From the IMG/VR virus record IMGVR_UViG_3300037070_001537, positions 1 through 40,320 of that record: 40,320 nucleotides of DNA. One strand, 5' to 3'. The notes beneath the pieces are model-generated. The model was not told where the DNA came from, searched no databases, and saw only the letters and a program-made list of their open reading frames with translations. The DNA is from a virus. Within the stretch, counting starts at the first letter, position 1. The number at the start of each line of letters is the position of its first letter. Shown here in pieces: positions 1 to 7,649 of this stretch. A program made the position numbers and the translations under genes.

Positions 1-44
1 CGGCACGCTTCGAGGTGATTTTCGAGAAGTATGGAGCCGCTTGA
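1..44 (+). CDS. C-terminal fragment of a 31-aa small protein
   Basis: The window opens inside a short frame that ends with FEKYGAA and TGA at 42-44. The complete version is at 36244-36339 in the second cassette. The end of the frame overlaps the start of the next small ORF. Its function is unknown, and at this size even its being a gene is uncertain. Confidence 0.35.
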   Translation, partial: ARFEVIFEKYGAA

Positions 45-135
45 TTCTGCCAAGCATGCTCAATTTGTTCTTTGGGCGGTGTTCGTGCTCGTGGTCCTTG
101 TCGTGGTTCTTGCTCTCTTGATCATCCTCCGGTGA
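31..135 (+). CDS. Small single-TM protein, cassette copy 1
   Basis: A 34-aa frame starts at ATG 31 (MEPLDSAKHAQF...) and has one uninterrupted Leu/Val hydrophobic segment over about residues 13-33, ending in Arg. This is a typical single membrane span with a short acidic N-terminus. The second copy at 36326-36430 is almost identical at the nucleotide level, differing by one Ile/Leu change. No function is recognised. Its place just before the adhesin genes might suggest a holin-like or envelope-associated role, but nothing in the sequence proves that. Confidence 0.5.
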   Translation: MEPLDSAKHAQFVLWAVFVLVVLVVVLALLIILR

Positions 136-199
136 CGCAAGCCATTCAAACCATGCGCCACGCTCACACCAACAACTTCATAACGTACGGAGGCGCAAT

Positions 200-592
200 A
201 TGGCCGGCTCATTAACAAATTACGGTGAAGGAAAAGTACTAGGGCATCTGTTTGGCGGCACTACGTACGCGCCGGTTGCGACCTGGTATGTCGGCTTGTT
301 CAGTGTTGCGCCGACTGACAGCACAGCGGGAACGGAATTGACTGGCGGCGGCTATGCGCGCGGTGCCGTCACGAACAACACAACCAATTTTCCTGCTGCC
401 AATCCGACGGTGACTGGCGCAGACGTGACGCTCTTCACCTCGAGCGGATCACACACAGCGGTAGCAATGGGGCTCTTCGATGCTGTGACGGCGGGCAACC
501 TTGTGGCGTATTCAACGATTACCTCAACGCCAATCGTTGCGCTCGATGTGGTGCGCATAGTCGCGGGGCAGCTCTCAATCAGCCTGGATTAA
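200..592 (+). CDS. Phage tail fibre-like protein (Gp80-like), copy 1
   Basis: This 130-aa protein begins MAGSLTNYGEGKVLGHLFGG and contains the pattern YVGLFSVAPTDS...GGGYARGAVTNNTTNFPAA. That pattern is typical of a widespread family of small phage structural proteins annotated as tail fibre or Gp80-like, predicted to be beta-rich jelly-roll folds. A GGAGG-type ribosome site (cggaggcgc) precedes the ATG. The second copy (36498-36890) differs at only two residues despite many silent changes, so purifying selection is strong. It probably forms the virion-bound base of the receptor-binding complex. That role is inferred from family and position. Confidence 0.75.
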   Translation: MAGSLTNYGEGKVLGHLFGGTTYAPVATWYVGLFSVAPTDSTAGTELTGGGYARGAVTNNTTNFPAANPTVTGADVTLFTSSGSHTAVAMGLFDAVTAGNLVAYSTITSTPIVALDVVRIVAGQLSISLD

Positions 593-596
593 GTGA

Positions 597-932
597 GTGA
601 CACTTGGCGCATCAGCACTGGGGCAGGTTGCGCTTGGCGGCAGTGGCGTCGAAGCGGTAGTCAACTATGTCGATTGCGCAGCCTCAATCACGATCACCTC
701 AAGCATTGCCGCAAGCGTCATGGTTATTGGGCGAGTGGATGTATCCGCCCAGATTGTTATTGCGTCAAGCGTTCAAGCAGCACTAACGACCGTTCCACCA
801 GTGGCGGGCGAAGTGAATATCTCAGCATCAATCGCGATGGTTTCAGTACTCACAGCATCACTTATAGCGGCGGCAGGATTCCCGAATGCGGGAGTCTCAT
901 TCACGATGACCGATAAGGCAGGAGGCGCGTAA
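597..932 (+). CDS. Beta-repeat virion protein with LGAxALGQ N-terminus, copy 1
   Basis: This 111-aa protein starts at a GTG (597) four bases after the preceding stop. Its N-terminus MTLGASALGQVALGG matches the N-termini of the tailspikes at 2059 and 38359. Three internal units of about 20-28 residues follow the pattern V-x-x-S-A-x-I-x-I-x-S-S-V-x-A-x-L. The C-terminus (PNAGVSFTMTDKAGGA) resembles that of the small protein at 3722-3895. The stop overlaps the next start (TAATG). No named family is recognised. It is most likely a small structural or adaptor protein of the adhesin complex. Confidence 0.6.
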   Translation: MTLGASALGQVALGGSGVEAVVNYVDCAASITITSSIAASVMVIGRVDVSAQIVIASSVQAALTTVPPVAGEVNISASIAMVSVLTASLIAAAGFPNAGVSFTMTDKAGGA

Positions 933-2053
933 TGGCTCTCGATTTATTCAAGAATTTCGCAAAGGTTCAGGTTTCGACGGGCTACGATGCGTCGGCCACT
1001 TCCATTGCGCTGACTGCCGGTCACGGTACAAAGCTACCAGCGGCGCCATTCAATGCAACGTGGTGGAATGACACTGACTATCCCGACCCTAGCGATGATC
1101 CGAATGTTGAGATTGTGCGCGTGACTGCGATCGCTACCGATACGCTGACAGTGACACGCGGACAGGAAAGCATCACCGCAACAACGAAGAACACTGCGAG
1201 CAAAACCTATCGGATGATTGCGGGACTCACTGCGAAGTCACTGAACACTGACATCGCTTCCGCATTCGCTCAGGTAGGACATGGCAGGCTGACGCTTGCA
1301 ACAGGTGAGCCAGTCCTCGTTGCGGCGGATGTTGCGGGTGCAACTACGATCTACTTCACGCCATACAAAGGCAACATGATTAGTCTTTATGATGGCAGTT
1401 CGTGGGCTGCATATTCGTTCAATGAGTTGAGTCTCGCACTTGGTACGCTAACGACAAATACCAACTATGATGTGTTCATTTACAACAATGCGGGCACGCT
1501 CACGCTTGAACTTAGTGCCGCGTGGGTGTCGGGATCCACGCGCACCGATGCGATTACATTGCAAAATGGAATCTTTGTGAAATCAGGCGCGACCACGCGC
1601 CGTTATCTGGGTACGTTTCGCACAACCACCGCACTCACTACTGAAGATTCACAGACCAAGCGATTACTCTGGAACGTGGAAAACCAGATCGTCAGGAGAG
1701 CCTACAAGCAGGTATCGGGAAGTCATGTCTATACCGGTGGCTGGCGAATCTATAACGGTGATGCAACCGCCAAGATCGATGTGGTGGTTGGTGTGGTATC
1801 GGCGGGCAATATCGCATTTAGCGCGCAGTCACAGCCGACCACAGGGACGGCATATGTTGGCGTAGGCATAAACACGGTTGCCGGTCCAAGTGGTGACTTT
1901 GCTTTTGCTAATTCACAGGCCTCAACGATTGGCGGTCCGTTTGGCATGGGCTGGGCTCTCACTCTCGGATATTCAGAAATCAATTTAGTGCAGCAGGCAG
2001 GCGCTTCGACTACATTCGCTGGCGGTTCTTTGAGCGTCACGCTTCTAAATTAA
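932..2053 (+). CDS. Tail fibre protein, copy 1
   Basis: The protein is 373 aa. Residues 1-110 (MALDLFKNFAKVQVSTGYDA... DPNVEIVRVTA...TLTVTRGQE) match the conserved N-terminal region of a common phage tail fibre family and are well conserved in the 375-aa paralog at 37227-38354. A mid-protein segment, TRRYLGTFRTTT (around residues 225-236), is also shared. The remaining C-terminal part is largely unrelated between copies, the usual sign of an exchangeable receptor-binding tip on a conserved anchor. The first ~40 nt of the gene are almost identical between copies. Confidence 0.7.
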   Translation: MALDLFKNFAKVQVSTGYDASATSIALTAGHGTKLPAAPFNATWWNDTDYPDPSDDPNVEIVRVTAIATDTLTVTRGQESITATTKNTASKTYRMIAGLTAKSLNTDIASAFAQVGHGRLTLATGEPVLVAADVAGATTIYFTPYKGNMISLYDGSSWAAYSFNELSLALGTLTTNTNYDVFIYNNAGTLTLELSAAWVSGSTRTDAITLQNGIFVKSGATTRRYLGTFRTTTALTTEDSQTKRLLWNVENQIVRRAYKQVSGSHVYTGGWRIYNGDATAKIDVVVGVVSAGNIAFSAQSQPTTGTAYVGVGINTVAGPSGDFAFANSQASTIGGPFGMGWALTLGYSEINLVQQAGASTTFAGGSLSVTLLN

Positions 2054-2058
2054 ATAGA

Positions 2059-3720
2059 ATGATATTTGGAGCCGTAGCATTAGGGCAGACTACTATCGGT
2101 GGCGCATCCCATGCCGCTTCGATGGATTTTATCGAACTATCCGCAACTATAGCGGCTGCCGTTTCGATAGATGTCAGCCTGGCACTGGCGAATGCTCCGC
2201 TTGGAGTAAGCTACTATCCGCCAACGATTGACACAGCATCAAATCTGCTGATTGCCGCAAACAATAAACGCGCACTGACGTTGGTTGAACTTTCGGAATC
2301 GGGCCAGTCATTGACCGTGGATGATGCGTCAACGTGGCCAAATTCGGGTGCGCTTACGCTTGATTATGCGCTGGCTATCCTACGCACTCCGACTTCAAGC
2401 GAGGTTGTTTATTACACGAGCCGCACAGGAAATGTACTGACGATTGACAGTCGCGCACAGGGCGGAACAACGGCGAAGGTTTGGCAGGCAGGCTCGGCGG
2501 CTGAAATGCGCTATATTGCCGAGCACCACAACCTACACTCCGATTGCATTATTACACTGCAGTCTGAACTCAATAACCTGACAGCAACAGTCGATACGAA
2601 GGCGGGCAACGATGATCTTGCCGCGCTTGATGCATCGAAACTTGATATTGCGGGCGGCACAATGACCGGCGCGTTGACGCTTGCATCATCGCCTACCTTG
2701 GACCTTCACGCGGCAACCAAACGCTACGTGGATGAAGTTGGTATCACGGTCTGGAATGTAAAGAATTACGGTGTCGTGGGCGATGGCGTTACAGACGATA
2801 CTCCCGCAATCAACGCGCTGCATACGCTTGTATTCAATGCAGGTGGCGCGAAGATATTCTTTCCGCGCGGCAGGTACATCATTGGCGGTTCGCTACTTGA
2901 CCCTGAAGGTGCTAACGCTCAGATACCTATCCCGATAGTCAATCAATACGAGCCAACCAAATGTATTGAGTGGGTAGGAGAATTTGCGCCACCAGTGACC
3001 GTTACGCATCAAGGTACGTTTGACGGTGATAAATACTCCGTGATTAAAAGTACACTTGATGAAGCAAGCGGAACCGCTTCATTGCTTGGTGGCGTGCAGG
3101 GCGAGGGACTGGGGAGCACTAACGGACTGCTTTTCAACATCAGAGATATGGTCTTTGAGTTGCCAGCAAATCCTACGTTTACCTGTCTGGATTTTACAAA
3201 CCAGATGGGCAATCGCATTGAACGTGTATTGATTTATGCGGGAGTGATTGATGTTCCGACTGTTGTCGAGCCGACTCATTCAAATTCATACGGCGCAAAA
3301 TTATCACCGTGGAATCATTCATCGCGCATTGATCTGGATTTGATTGTCTTTGGTATGTTCACGGCGGTGAAGTCAGGTGAACTCGCATGGGGCAAGATGA
3401 TCGGCCAGTGCTGCAAAGTAGCACTTGAGATTCCTTTTGCCAACTTCGCAACCAAGTTTGAACTTGTCGGAGTTTACAACTGCGCTCACGGGGTCACATC
3501 TACGGGCGATGGTATATGCCGCGTACTTATTGATTTATTAAGCATCGAATCTTCGGCAGGCTTTTTTCAGCCGTGGCAGGATCTGGAATATGCAGTTCAC
3601 GATCCGTCAAACCTGCTGCATGGCAAGTACAACTGGGAAAGTGTAGAGGCTGGTGTCGGCATGGTTCACGCAATTCCGACCAATGGCGGGACGAATTTCA
3701 TCGGCACGGAACTCTGGTGA
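2059..3720 (+). CDS. Tailspike with pectate-lyase-like fold, copy 1
   Basis: The protein is 553 aa. Its N-terminus MIFGAVALGQTTIGG repeats the motif of the upstream small protein. Around residues 200-226 is a tail-fibre motif (GGTMTGALTL...LDLHAATKRYVDE). From about residue 232 the sequence YGVVGDGVTDDTPAINAL followed by FFPRGRYIIGG is the classic entry to a right-handed parallel beta-helix (pectate_lyase_3 / tailspike). It probably binds or cleaves a host surface glycan. Catalytic residues cannot be assigned from sequence alone. The paralog at 38359-40071 keeps the N-terminal part and diverges in the helix. Confidence 0.75.
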   Translation: MIFGAVALGQTTIGGASHAASMDFIELSATIAAAVSIDVSLALANAPLGVSYYPPTIDTASNLLIAANNKRALTLVELSESGQSLTVDDASTWPNSGALTLDYALAILRTPTSSEVVYYTSRTGNVLTIDSRAQGGTTAKVWQAGSAAEMRYIAEHHNLHSDCIITLQSELNNLTATVDTKAGNDDLAALDASKLDIAGGTMTGALTLASSPTLDLHAATKRYVDEVGITVWNVKNYGVVGDGVTDDTPAINALHTLVFNAGGAKIFFPRGRYIIGGSLLDPEGANAQIPIPIVNQYEPTKCIEWVGEFAPPVTVTHQGTFDGDKYSVIKSTLDEASGTASLLGGVQGEGLGSTNGLLFNIRDMVFELPANPTFTCLDFTNQMGNRIERVLIYAGVIDVPTVVEPTHSNSYGAKLSPWNHSSRIDLDLIVFGMFTAVKSGELAWGKMIGQCCKVALEIPFANFATKFELVGVYNCAHGVTSTGDGICRVLIDLLSIESSAGFFQPWQDLEYAVHDPSNLLHGKYNWESVEAGVGMVHAIPTNGGTNFIGTELW

Positions 3721-3721
3721 G

Positions 3722-3895
3722 ATGTTCAATGAGTTCGAGTTCAATGAAGGGTTATTCAACGATGCTGGCGGTGCTGGCGCATTCGTCCCGGGCATCGTGG
3801 ACACACCTGATCCCGGCGTCTCATTCACGATCAGCGACGAGCTCGGCGGATTTGAGGAAGCGATAAGCGATGAGTGCATGTGTATCAACGTATGA
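3722..3895 (+). CDS. Small cassette-end protein, copy 1
   Basis: A 57-aa frame starts at ATG 3722, two bases after the tailspike stop. It contains TPDPGVSFTISDELGG, which is nearly identical in its counterpart at 40077-40241 and similar to the C-terminus of the 111-aa protein at 597-932. Its 3' end overlaps the connector gene by 26 nt. The protein is acidic with no membrane segment. Function is unknown, but conservation in both copies argues that it is real and perhaps an assembly or docking peptide. Confidence 0.55.
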   Translation: MFNEFEFNEGLFNDAGGAGAFVPGIVDTPDPGVSFTISDELGGFEEAISDECMCINV

Positions 3896-4202
3896 CGTGG
3901 GCGATTTGGTAATTCTGAAGAATGGCACGTTCCTCAACGCAGAAGGCGTGGCCGTTGATCCGCCGGTAGTCAACGTCAAGGTGCAGGATCCCGCCGCGCT
4001 GGATGTGACTTACACGTACGGTGTCAATCCGAATGTCGAGAAGCTCGCAACGGGTGTGTACCGTTGCACGATTAAGCCGGTAATTGCCGGCATTTGGTTT
4101 TATCGGTGGGAAGCGGTTGATCCGTCGTCCTCGGTTGTGGTCGCGCTCGAAGGCGCGGAAGAGCACAAGTTTGCGGTACGCGCGAGTATGTTCGCGTATT
4201 AA
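3870..4202 (+). CDS. Head-tail connector-region Ig-like protein
   Basis: This 110-aa protein (MSACVSTYDVGDLVIL...VDPPVVNVKVQDP...GIWFYRWEAV) belongs to a common family of small beta-sandwich phage proteins found between capsid and tail genes. It lies just downstream of the cassette and starts the neck module. In the second cassette only the first nine codons survive before an endonuclease ORF (40252). It is probably a virion or neck component. The exact position in the connector is not known. Confidence 0.6.
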   Translation: MSACVSTYDVGDLVILKNGTFLNAEGVAVDPPVVNVKVQDPAALDVTYTYGVNPNVEKLATGVYRCTIKPVIAGIWFYRWEAVDPSSSVVVALEGAEEHKFAVRASMFAY

Positions 4203-4207
4203 TTCTT

Positions 4208-4597
4208 ATGTCTGCTTCGTGTGGCTCATTTCATAGCGTGCTTGGCGACTCGCTCTATCCCGCGATTCTCGAGCGCGAGCGCCGCGTGCTTTACGGCGAC
4301 TCTGCTACATGCACGCTTTATTCGCTTTCGCCTGGAGCGGGTGAGGAGGTGCTCATTACGCTTAGTTGCAATTGGAGCGCGAGGCGGATTCCGACTATCG
4401 ATAGCGGGGCGATTGAGCAATGGCGGCTCGAGATTGCAAGTGAGCTTGTTAACTGGGAAATGCTCGCGAATGTCTCGACGGTGCTGATTACGCCGGATAC
4501 CGGCGAGGTGCAACGCTACCGCGTAATGCAAACCGAGAATGCAATGAAGCCAGGCCACGTCTATCACCTGCGAATTGAGGCAATCGCGCAGATATGA
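4208..4597 (+). CDS. Putative head closure / neck protein
   Basis: A 129-aa protein lies between the Ig-like connector-region protein and the gp10-like neck protein, and its stop overlaps the next start (ATGA at 4594). The middle is beta-rich (LYSLSPGAGEEVLITLSCNW) and the end reads HVYHLRIEAIAQI. Position is the main argument for a head-closure (HK97 gp7 / SPP1 gp16-like) role, because no diagnostic motif is visible. Confidence 0.45.
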   Translation: MSASCGSFHSVLGDSLYPAILERERRVLYGDSATCTLYSLSPGAGEEVLITLSCNWSARRIPTIDSGAIEQWRLEIASELVNWEMLANVSTVLITPDTGEVQRYRVMQTENAMKPGHVYHLRIEAIAQI

Positions 4598-5076
4598 ATA
4601 TTCCAGGGTTTACGGATCTAGGCGGGAGGCGGTTCACGGATACCGCTTCGCTTGTAATTGTCGAGAGCATCGAAGTTGAAATCGGACCACTCGAAGAGAA
4701 GCAGCTCGAAGCGCTCGTACGCCATGTGATGCGCGATATTCAAGCGCAGATGATTCGATCGTTTCGCGATCCGAAATCCGGAAGGACGTACAGCTACAAG
4801 GGCCGGCCACGACAAGCGAGCGCGCCAGGGCAGCCGCCAGGCATACGTTCAGGGAGACTGCTTCAGGAGACTTTTCGAGGAACGAGCTTTCCATCGACTA
4901 CCGAAGCGGTGCTTACGATTGACACCGGCTATGAGACTTTCCTCGAGCTTGGCACGCGGCGCATGGCAGCGCGTCCTTACGTATTCCCTGCAATAACCGA
5001 AATTCTCGAACGGCTAAAGCAATCAGATGTGATCGAGAGTTTCGATAGGCTTTCGTCGACGGACATAGCCGCATGA
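4594..5076 (+). CDS. HK97 gp10-like neck protein
   Basis: This 160-aa protein shows the signature of the HK97-gp10-like family: a central SAPGQPPGIRSGRLLQ segment followed by FLELGTRRMAARPYVFPA near the C-terminus (about residues 128-145). In related phages this protein sits at the head-tail joining region. It overlaps both neighbours by four bases, so translation is probably coupled. Confidence 0.8.
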   Translation: MNIPGFTDLGGRRFTDTASLVIVESIEVEIGPLEEKQLEALVRHVMRDIQAQMIRSFRDPKSGRTYSYKGRPRQASAPGQPPGIRSGRLLQETFRGTSFPSTTEAVLTIDTGYETFLELGTRRMAARPYVFPAITEILERLKQSDVIESFDRLSSTDIAA

Positions 5077-5528
5077 CAAGCGATAAGGCAATACGCGAAG
5101 CGATAGCCGCGCAGATTCAAATTGCCGCGCCGCTTGCGATTGTCTGGAATCGGTGGGTGCTTGGTCACGATCCTGGCGATTGGCCGGCAGTGATGCGCTC
5201 ACCGAATGACGGAAACAAGGTGCATGGCTGGTGTCTGACGCGGCGGTTTGTTCCAGTAACGGGTGAGATGAGCGAGCACGTATCACTCAAGCCGAAGTAC
5301 TACATCAGCGCCGTGCATTACTACGCGATTGGGACGGATGCGGATAATTCCGAGGATTTGTTTCAGGCGGAAATTGACGCGGTAATTCAGCAGTTCGCAA
5401 AGCACGACACTAGCGCCGAGCTGATTGCGAATCACGAAGAGATGCAGATTGAACTTATAGGACTTCAGAATTCCGGCGCGGAGTATGTGCACTGGGCGCT
5501 CGCCGGCTTAACGCTCGAGATTTGCTAA
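5073..5528 (+). CDS. Putative tail terminator / completion protein
   Basis: This 151-aa protein sits directly between the gp10-like neck protein and the major tail protein, the conserved slot of the tail terminator (HK97 gp11/lambda gpU-like). It has an alpha/beta layout with a helical N-terminus (IREAIAAQIQIAAP) and alternating strands later. The function is inferred from gene order only. Confidence 0.5.
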   Translation: MTSDKAIREAIAAQIQIAAPLAIVWNRWVLGHDPGDWPAVMRSPNDGNKVHGWCLTRRFVPVTGEMSEHVSLKPKYYISAVHYYAIGTDADNSEDLFQAEIDAVIQQFAKHDTSAELIANHEEMQIELIGLQNSGAEYVHWALAGLTLEIC

Positions 5529-5539
5529 CGGAGGACAAC

Positions 5540-6607
5540 ATGGCATTTCGAACTCGAAATACTAAATTGTGGGCTTCGAAATTGCCCGAAGTCACGTATA
5601 ACGTAGGCTACTCAGCCGGCGCGGATTTCGAAGCGCTCGTATCGGCCAATCCGTTCTATCTGCTTCCGGTAATCGAAAAGACTTCCGATGCGGGGCAGAT
5701 CGGAACGGGAACGCACTTTGCCACGCATCTCTGCAATGATTACTGGGCGCAGCCAGGCGTAGATTATTCAACCCAAATTGCCTTGTTTACGGTCTATGCG
5801 CGCTTTTGGTTGCGTGCATTTGGCGGAACGGTAACGAGCGCGGCGAGCGGTACTGGCACAAAGCACGTCGCGCCGCTCCAGGCAGAGGACGACGGCTCGC
5901 AGCTCCCAGGCACGACAATCATCGTCGAGAACGGGCCGGAGAAGGTGCTCGAGACGGGAATGGTTCCAGCAACGGCAACGCTTTCAAAGACGAGGCGCGA
6001 CCGTCCTACGCTTTCGTTCTCATTCGTTGGTACGGGTAATCACGTCAATCAACATGCCGTGACGGGGTTGCCGGCGTATGCAAGCGATCAGTCCTGTCCG
6101 AAGAGCGGCATTACCGTTAAATACACCAATCCCGATTCGACGGTAATCGACCTCGGTGCGCAAGGCTGCGATTTTGTCGATCTGGCCGTTGCGCTCAATA
6201 ACAATCTGCTAATTGGTGATCGCTGCCCGAGTGATCCGGAATTGACTATGCCGACTACCGATGGTGGAACGGCGAACGTTGTTACGCGCGTCCTCAGACA
6301 AGAGCAGGGGCTCGACATTGGATTTACCTTCCTGCTCGACACAACCAATCCCGAATATACGCTTCACCTCACAAACGAGAATTGCACCAACCTGGTGATT
6401 GGCGTGCGTGGGCCGGTGATTGGTGCAGGGCCGGCAACCTACGAGCTCGGCGTTGAAATACCAAAGTTTAATTTTCGAACCGCCGCACCCACTGACAATG
6501 AAGGCAATGCGGCTTATGGCGTAGCCGTCGAGGTGCTCGTGCAAAGTGTGCCGGCGGACCTGCCGCGCGCTTATGTGATTAATGAAATAGCAAGTGATTT
6601 CAAATAG
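5540..6607 (+). CDS. Major tail (tube) protein
   Basis: The start at ATG 5540 is preceded by a strong GGAGG site, consistent with a highly expressed structural gene. The 355-aa product begins MAFRTRNTKLW and is rich in Thr, Gly and Asn with predicted beta structure. It lies between the terminator-like protein and the chaperone/tape-measure block, which is the conserved location of the tail tube subunit. The C-terminal ~100 residues could be an added surface domain, but no Ig motif is clear. Confidence 0.7.
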   Translation: MAFRTRNTKLWASKLPEVTYNVGYSAGADFEALVSANPFYLLPVIEKTSDAGQIGTGTHFATHLCNDYWAQPGVDYSTQIALFTVYARFWLRAFGGTVTSAASGTGTKHVAPLQAEDDGSQLPGTTIIVENGPEKVLETGMVPATATLSKTRRDRPTLSFSFVGTGNHVNQHAVTGLPAYASDQSCPKSGITVKYTNPDSTVIDLGAQGCDFVDLAVALNNNLLIGDRCPSDPELTMPTTDGGTANVVTRVLRQEQGLDIGFTFLLDTTNPEYTLHLTNENCTNLVIGVRGPVIGAGPATYELGVEIPKFNFRTAAPTDNEGNAAYGVAVEVLVQSVPADLPRAYVINEIASDFK

Positions 6608-6618
6608 GAGAAGTGAGT

Positions 6619-7353
6619 ATGTTCCCGCTTGATGAGAAATATATCGAGACGCCGCTCGAGGCTGGCGGTTATACCGTCTGGCATCGCCTGGAGCGACCAA
6701 ACAAAGCGCAGCAGATAGAGCGCGATACGCGGATTAAGAGCGAAGAGATTACACACGGCGAGCGTATCGAGACGATCTACGATGACGATCACGCCAATAT
6801 CCAAACGTGGAATGAGTGCGCAAAAGCAATCAAAGGTTACGACCTCGGGAACGGCGCAAGCGCGAGTGAGTGGATTGAGATTACGGAGGACATACGCGCG
6901 CTGATGCCTTCCGAACATAAGATGAAAGCAGCAGCGGCGCTTTTCTATGCTCGAGGCGTGATCGACAAGGCGAGTCAGAATGGCGGCGGGTTCCGGCTGC
7001 TCGGTGCAACTGAAATCAGCATTAAGCTTGAACTTGGCAATGAGGACGCACCGCAATATACGCACGTTCTGCGCCGGCCAAGCGAGAGCGAGTGGGGTTC
7101 CTATCATCGAAGCGCACTCAAGATTTACCAGGTCCGCGGCGCGAAGCTCCCGCGCTGGATTTCCAACCCTAATCTGACTGCTGCCATTACTCTTTATGAT
7201 GCGCTGCTCACTCGGCTCGAAGGCGTCACGCTTGGCGGCGTTGAATACGATTCCGATAAGCGCGATGAATTCCTTAAGGCCGTTGATCCATCCCACAAGC
7301 GCGCCGTAGTGCGTGCCTTTGCTGATTACTGGAGCGCTGACCTCGCAAACTGA
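6619..7353 (+). CDS. Tail assembly chaperone, upstream frame
   Basis: This 244-aa protein (MFPLDEKYIETPLEAGGYTVWHRLERP...) precedes the tape measure gene, the place of the lambda G / HK97 gp13 tail chaperone. ATG 6619 is chosen over GTG 6613 because AGGAG lies about eight bases upstream of the ATG but only two bases from the GTG. Its TGA (7351-7353) is immediately followed by a second coding frame in the -1 register with no obvious ATG. A chaperone role is inferred from this arrangement. Confidence 0.6.
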   Translation: MFPLDEKYIETPLEAGGYTVWHRLERPNKAQQIERDTRIKSEEITHGERIETIYDDDHANIQTWNECAKAIKGYDLGNGASASEWIEITEDIRALMPSEHKMKAAAALFYARGVIDKASQNGGGFRLLGATEISIKLELGNEDAPQYTHVLRRPSESEWGSYHRSALKIYQVRGAKLPRWISNPNLTAAITLYDALLTRLEGVTLGGVEYDSDKRDEFLKAVDPSHKRAVVRAFADYWSADLAN

Positions 7354-7649
7354 GAACCGCTCTCGTAGATGCATATGATCGGGTAAACGACGAGGGCGAA
7401 GATTACATTCCCGAAATCCCGATTGAGATTCGTCTCCTTATGCTTCGCGCAAATGATCTTCACGAGCTTGCACAATGCGGCGCAACCTATCCCTATCCAG
7501 GCGCGCTTGAGGTGGAGGAATGGGTGGCGCTTTCGGCTTATCAGGAAGCCAAGCGGCGCTTCGAAGAGCGCGAGCGGAAAGAGCAGGAAGAACAGCGCGA
7601 CATGCGAGAACGCGAGCAGCGGCTAAAGGGGCTTACAGGGCGTAACTAA
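7350..7649 (+). CDS. Tail assembly chaperone, second frame (-1 frameshift or CTG start)
   Basis: An open frame in the -1 register relative to the preceding gene runs from just after a stop at 7338-7340 to TAA at 7647-7649. The protein-like sequence (ALVDAYDRVNDEGEDYIPEI..., then a charged coiled coil of about 35 residues) is continuous upstream of the first ATG at 7440. Expression therefore needs either a -1 slip within 7341-7352 (CTCGCAAAC) or initiation at CTG 7350, which overlaps the upstream TGA. A shifted G-GT style chaperone fusion is the expected arrangement before a tape measure gene. Confidence 0.55.
   Translation: MRTALVDAYDRVNDEGEDYIPEIPIEIRLLMLRANDLHELAQCGATYPYPGALEVEEWVALSAYQEAKRRFEERERKEQEEQRDMREREQRLKGLTGRN

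Larger units (their letters stand above)
1..3895 (+). repeat. Receptor-binding cassette, copy 1
   Basis: This block carries the same ordered gene set as 36296-40241: 34-aa membrane protein, 130-aa fibre-like protein, ~110-aa beta-repeat protein, ~374-aa fibre, ~560-aa tailspike, ~55-aa linker protein. Homology already exists at base 1, so the repeat probably extends upstream of the window. Divergence is uneven. The first ~135 nt differ at only about two positions. The 130-aa gene has many silent changes but two amino-acid changes. The C-terminal parts of the fibre and tailspike are strongly diverged. Confidence 0.9.

Noticed and set aside
1-3895. Terminal redundancy or assembly overlap of a single phage genome
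   Set aside because: The copies differ at many silent sites and in whole tailspike domains, so they are not the same DNA read twice.
6571-7374. 267-aa minus-strand ORF
   Set aside because: It is antisense to the chaperone gene inside a plus-strand operon, with no family match.
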